Below, one piece after another: positions 1 through 4,500 of a DNA stretch of 7,767 bases (positions within the stretch are counted from its first letter, which is position 1; the number at the start of each line of letters is the position of its first letter). Source of the stretch: Chrysiogenia bacterium (GTDB lineage: Bacteria; JAGRBM01); assembly GCA_020434085.1 (NCBI GenBank), contig JAGRBM010000527.1, positions 1-7,767 of the forward strand, read 5' to 3'. A model generated the notes under the pieces. The model was not told the origin of the DNA. It did not search any database and saw only the letters and a program-made list of their open reading frames with translations. The position numbers and the translations under genes were made by a program.

Positions 1-53
1 AGCACAAGCAAGGTTGCCAGCATCAAGATCGAGCCACGAATCTTCCGGTTCAT
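1..53 (-). CDS. Start of an exported or membrane protein (partial, runs off left edge)
   Basis: Only the first 17 codons lie in the window. They read MNRKIRGSILMLATLLV, a basic start followed by a hydrophobic run, which is typical of a signal peptide or N-terminal anchor. The ATG (bases 51-53 on the complement) overlaps the TGA of the upstream GspN-like gene in an ATGA arrangement, so the two are probably translationally coupled in one operon. A purine-rich stretch, GGAAGAGGCGAG, lies directly upstream of the ATG and can serve as ribosome binding site. The product cannot be identified from so few residues. A further secretion-system component would fit the context, but that is a guess. Confidence 0.65.
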   Translation of the reverse strand, partial: MNRKIRGSILMLATLLV

Positions 54-1402
54 CTCGCCTCTTCCTGAGCGGCCGCGCGGGCCGCCTCACGCGCGGCCTT
101 TTCTTCGGCGGCACGCTGGTCTGCTTCATCGATTTCCGCCTCACCGGGCGGGGCGCCGAACTCTTCCATCAGAGTCCGGTCAATGTAATCCATGTAGGTG
201 CGCGTGGGCTTTCTTCCGAGCACCTCCCGTTCCTCGAGGCCTTCTTCACTGATCTGGCGTTTGAGTTTCTTGAGCTGCCGTTTGAAGTCGCGCTTCATCT
301 GGCGGCGACGCTGCCCCCAGGCAGTGTTCTTGATGGATTTTTCACTGCCGGAGCGGCTGGTACGCGGATTCTCGAGTTCCACCAGAGCTTTCAGCTTTGC
401 GATGTCGGACTCGCTGAGTTCGGCGTATTCGGGAAGCTCCTGGGATTCCTCAGGCTCAAACTTCAGGGACTCTGCCGCCGTGCTGGCCAGCGCCTGTGTC
501 ATACTCTGCGGCTCACTCGAGGCCAGCGGTTCAAAAGGACGGAAGAGCTGTTCGACGAGCACGAAACCGTTGACCATGAAAACCGGATTTCCAACCGTGC
601 CCTTGATATCCACGGTAAGAGTCTCGGCATCCGTGATCGCGGCGTCCCAGCCCGAGACCCGCAGCGCGGGCGAGCCTTCCTTGCGATCAATCGTGAAGCT
701 CAGATCGAGCTGGGACTTCTCTGGCGGCGAGACGACGCGGACACTGCCAGTGCCCTGCACTTCGATTCCAGGACCAGTGCCCCGCAGCGCTGTGAGCGTC
801 AGGTCGATGCCGCGCACTTCGTATTCTGCCTCCACGCGCTCGAGCAGCAGTGTGCCCAGCGCGCGCTCACGATCCTCGGGACCAAAGGAAAACGTCGCAT
901 TGCCAAGCGCCAATTCCCCGTCCCACTCCATGCTGGCATTGTCCGTGGCCCGCCCGTAGGCATCGAGGCTCCACTCGCCAATCACGTCGATCTGCCGCAG
1001 AAGCGGCAGCGCCCCGGTGAGCTTTCCACCCAGCTCGGCCTGCAAGTCGATCAGCGGCAATCGCTGGGCGGAGGGCTCGAAGAACTGGCGGCGGAGCTTA
1101 ATGGAACCCGGACGGGCCGAAACAGCGTCATCGCCGTGATACTCGCTGCCGCGCTTTCCGGAGAGAGCGGGCAACCAGAGGGGATCAATTCGTGGGCTGG
1201 AAAAGCGGAGCGTCTGATCAGGCCAGAGGCCCTCCCAGACGAGTTTCTGCGAGCCCTGGGCGCCCTCCAGGCGCAGATCGCCGGGAAGCTGGGTCGCGAG
1301 CCACTGCCACGAGGGAGCGGCGCTCACATGGCGCCAGACAAGCCCGCCGGCGACCACGATCGCAGCGGAAATACCTATCAGGAGGGTGCGGCGCACGCTC
1401 AT
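50..1402 (-). CDS. GspN-like type II secretion system protein with charged C-terminal extension
   Basis: A 450-residue protein. Residues 1-5 are basic and residues 6-23 are hydrophobic, giving an N-terminal membrane anchor or uncleaved signal. Residues about 30-290 are beta-rich and amphipathic, with GTGPGIEVQGTG near residues 208-219 and a following S-x-L-D-L strand. From memory this resembles deltaproteobacterial GspN, an AsmA-like inner-membrane-anchored periplasmic accessory protein of the type II secretion machine. The rest is unusual: residues about 310-350 are acidic, 354-382 are very rich in Lys and Arg, and 420-450 form an Ala/Glu/Arg-rich probable helix or coiled coil. I chose the ATG at 1400-1402 rather than the one at 1436-1438, because GAGGTGA lies 7 bases before it and the protein then starts MSVRR directly before the hydrophobic segment. 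The stop overlaps the next gene's ATG. A weak -10-like TAGGAT lies at 1460-1465. An AsmA/DUF-type envelope protein is the alternative. Confidence 0.5.
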   Translation of the reverse strand: MSVRRTLLIGISAAIVVAGGLVWRHVSAAPSWQWLATQLPGDLRLEGAQGSQKLVWEGLWPDQTLRFSSPRIDPLWLPALSGKRGSEYHGDDAVSARPGSIKLRRQFFEPSAQRLPLIDLQAELGGKLTGALPLLRQIDVIGEWSLDAYGRATDNASMEWDGELALGNATFSFGPEDRERALGTLLLERVEAEYEVRGIDLTLTALRGTGPGIEVQGTGSVRVVSPPEKSQLDLSFTIDRKEGSPALRVSGWDAAITDAETLTVDIKGTVGNPVFMVNGFVLVEQLFRPFEPLASSEPQSMTQALASTAAESLKFEPEESQELPEYAELSESDIAKLKALVELENPRTSRSGSEKSIKNTAWGQRRRQMKRDFKRQLKKLKRQISEEGLEEREVLGRKPTRTYMDYIDRTLMEEFGAPPGEAEIDEADQRAAEEKAAREAARAAAQEEAR

Positions 1403-1409
1403 GGAACAA

Positions 1410-1416
1410 TCACCTC
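1410..1416 (-). promoter_or_regulatory. Shine-Dalgarno deciding the start of the GspN-like gene
   Basis: The complement reads GAGGTGA, followed by 7 bases and then the ATG at 1402. The upstream in-frame ATG at 1438 has only a GC-rich CGCCGG-type stretch before it, so the downstream start is preferred. Confidence 0.7.
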
Positions 1417-1521
1417 GGGGCCGGGCTCCGCCTGCCATGGCGGGCGCCGGCGCGCGGGAATCCTAGCACGAAAAATCGCCACTGCAGGGCCCGTGTGCAG
1501 GAATCAGCGCGCACAGGGGCG

Positions 1522-1559
1522 AAAAAAATTGGGGCGAATCCCGAAGGATTCGCCCCAAT
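1522..1559 (-). terminator. Intrinsic terminator of the large tandem gene
   Basis: Bases 1528-1541 and 1546-1559 form a perfect 14-bp inverted repeat separated by four bases. Read on the minus strand, the loop is TTCG closed by a C-G pair, the very stable C(UUCG)G tetraloop. The right arm ends in AAT and is followed by a run of seven T (1521-1529 region). It lies 24 bases past the stop of the large gene and has no T-run on the plus-strand side, so it acts on leftward transcription only. It implies that the GspN-like gene has its own promoter or relies on readthrough. Confidence 0.93.
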
Positions 1560-1583
1560 GCAAAGGCTCACAAAAAGCCGGGG

Positions 1584-4500
1584 CTAGCCACGCGCGCGGC
1601 GGCGACGCTCCCAGCCCATGGCCAGTGCCACGGCAAGGATGAGCAGCGCCACGCTCGAACCGCTTTTCTCGGCGGTCGGGTTGATGGTGCAGCCCTCACT
1701 GGTCGTGCCCGGCGCGCCGCCCACGATGGCGGTGATGCCGGTCGGCAGCAGCCGGGAAGCCGGAATCAGCGAAAGCGAAATGCTGTTCTCGCTGTCGATG
1801 CTGTTCAGGCTCGCCAGGACGCCGTTCCACTCGGAGATAGTGTGGAAGTAGCCCTTGTCGGCATTGGCCTGCTCATCTGCGTCACGGTAGTAGGGACGGC
1901 TGATCAGGTTGCCCTGGGTATCCACGATCGCCCAGATCGGCTGATCCACGACGTCGTCATACCAGCTGATGAGCAATTTACCATCGCTCATCGGGGCGAT
2001 TTCCGTGCGAGTCGTGTAATCGGTCGCCTCCGGCGGACGATCATCGATGGGATAGGCCTTGAAGTCACCGTTCATCGGGTTGATCTCGCCAAAGAGCATC
2101 GAGGTGCGTGAGGCGCCGCCGATGGCGTAGCTCGGATCGGCCGTTTCACCACCCGTTCCCACGAAGAAGAGGCGGCCGCGCTGGAAGGCGATCTCCACCG
2201 TCTCGCGGAACCCGTTCATCAGGCGAACCGGCGGAAGCCCGAGCACGCCGTTGTCGTAACGCGTGAAGTAGACGCCATCGAAGCCCTGCTTGTAGACGAT
2301 GTAGGCACTGGTACCCTGCGTCGTCACGCGGCCGCGGATGATGCGGTGCCGCGGCGAGGTGTAGAAGGAGTCGGAGTTCAAAACCTTACCCGTCTTGCCG
2401 TCGAAACGCACGTAGGTCTCGGTGACCGGGCCGCAGCTGCAGCTCGAACTTGCCCCCAACTGCGCGCCGCCACGGGTTTCATAGACCAGGTGGCCGTTTC
2501 CGGCTACGTCGGCAGCGATGTCGAAGTGCATGTCGGTCGAGTCATTGCCATGCACCGGCTCAAGCAGGCGGCTCCAGACAACCAGGGTGTGTGGATCCAC
2601 CGAACCGCCGGTCTTCGGAACGAGATTCGGATTCATGCGGCCGTAGCTGATGCGGCCTGCTTCCTCGTCATCAACGCCGCTACCGTCACCGTTGTCATGG
2701 CCGACCGCAAAGAGGAGCTCGTCCCCCGGAAGCAGTGCCACCAGGATGCGCTGGCTGTCAGCGTAGCTGTCGTCGTCGAAAAAGAGTCCGGCCGTCACCT
2801 GGATCAGCGACGTCGGAGCGATCAGCACCTCACCCGTGGGCGAGAGCATCATGTAGGCCGGGCCGTCTCCGTCGTCCTCGCAGTAAACAATGTGGAAGTT
2901 GCCTTTGGAGTCGCGGACGTGGCTGAGCATGCCGGCGTCGTCGGTCTCATCGCCGCCCCAGGTGTCATCCAGATCGTACTCAATATACGGAATGTCGTTG
3001 GGGTTCTGGGCATCCGAGTCATTGTTGGCATCGAGGTTGTCGGTAAATCCGTCGCCGTCGGTGTCGTCGCTGGCCGGATTGAGCGGCGGATCGAAACCGA
3101 TGAGCTCGTTGGCATCGCTCAGGCCGTCACCGTCGGAGTCCTCGGCATCGTCGCTGGAGCCGAAGAAGGTCTCGTCGAGGGCCGAAATGCCGTCGTCATC
3201 CGCATCGACCACAGTTGCGGGGTCGGCGTCGTCATCGGGATCGGTGCCGGCCAGGACTTCACCACCGTCGAAGACCTCATCATCGTCGGTGTCGCGATCG
3301 GTGTCGTCGCTGACCTGTGCCTTGTTGCCCGTCACACTCGAGGTCATCAGGTTCGCCGAGACGGCGAGCGTAAAGGCCGTACCGGTGGAATCGGACTCCA
3401 GGAACAGGGTGCTGAAGCTGTTGCTGGCAGTCACGGGCTGCGCCATGGTCGGGATTGTGTTGCAAAGCGTCGCCGGCGTGTTGATGCAGTTGGCCAGCGC
3501 GTTGAGGATCTCGTTCACGGTGGCACTGCCATCGCTGGTAATGGCGAAGGCCGTACCATTGAGAGTCACGGTATACGTCGTGCTGTTGGCAACGGTATCC
3601 ACATGAACGCGGTCGACCTGGCGGGTGGCGTCTTCGAAGGCATCGTGAATGCCGTCGTAGTCACCGTCGTCGTCCCACATGATCGCCAGCCCGTCGGAAA
3701 CCGAGGCCGTGTTGTGCGAATAAAGATTCCAGTAATCGGCGCTGTCATCTTGCAGACCGATGGTGGCAGACGAACCGTCGGCGCCCGTCCCCATCATGCT
3801 CACGTAGTTGAAGCGGATGGATCCGTTGCTCGAAAGTGTGAGCTGGAAGGTCAGGCGGGCGTCGGGGTTCGACGCCAGCGCCATGTTCGTCCACTGGATC
3901 GTGCCGCAGGTGAAGGCGCCGCAATCGTAGTTCGCCAGCAGCAGGATGCTCGATCCGACCGTCTGCTGGAGGTCGTCGAAGTAGACCAGAATGGCCTCGT
4001 CACTGTTGAAGCGGATGTCGGGCAGACCGCGGTTGACCGGAACCACCACGCCACCTTCGGTGGCGACGATGTAACCGTCTTCGCAAATATCATAATCGTC
4101 GGTACTTCCCGTGTAGGGGTTGGTTACGCTCGGACCGATGTCGACGTCCTCATCGCAGCCGTCGGGTTCGACCAGAAGCTCGGTCGCGCCGGTCATGTCG
4201 ACGGCGATCGAATCGGCATCGTCGAGCGAGACCCCCGAGTCCGTGTTGTCGATCCAGAGCTGGGAATTTCCGTCCACGAAACCGCTGGCGGCAAAGGCAT
4301 TGCCGGCAAACAGCACGCCCGCAAGGGCCGCGAACATGATGACAAAGTTCTTGATCATGCTTCCATTTCCATTGCGACGCTTGCGCGTCTCGTTGAAGAA
4401 CATGCCGAGCACTGCCAGGGCCAGCAGCGCCAGCGAAAGGCCGTTCGAACCCTCGGGGCTCATGACGCAACCGTTGCTCGTGCCGCCGCCGACACCGATG

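Larger units (their letters stand above)
1587..4358 (-). repeat. Paralogous unit B of the tandem protein (924 residues)
   Basis: It starts at an in-frame ATG (4356-4358) and has every part of an independent exported protein. Unit-B residues 1-23 are a signal peptide ending in AFA. The N-terminal domain spans about 24-227, with Cys at 68, 92, 146 and 151. TSP3 motifs start at about 231, 354, 385, 407 and 432. The propeller-like part runs from about 476 to 888 and contains VRDSKGNFHI and DVAGNGHL, matching unit A. The sorting signal spans 889-924. A GGAA lies 8 bases before the ATG, so separate internal initiation is possible but the signal is weak. An extra CSC motif near unit-B residues 640-642 has no obvious counterpart in unit A. 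Confidence 0.9.

Noticed and set aside
14-1642. A 542-codon plus-strand open frame opposite the GspN-like gene
   Set aside because: It has no ribosome binding site or coherent domain pattern. It overlaps the convergent terminator and the minus-strand gene, whose product has an anchor, beta-rich body and good Shine-Dalgarno. It is a by-product of GC-rich codon use.
2934-3311. Short GTC/GAC-rich DNA repeats suggesting a microsatellite or CRISPR-like array
   Set aside because: They are irregular in spacing and fully explained by Asp codons of the TSP3 repeats; there are no identical repeats with unique spacers.
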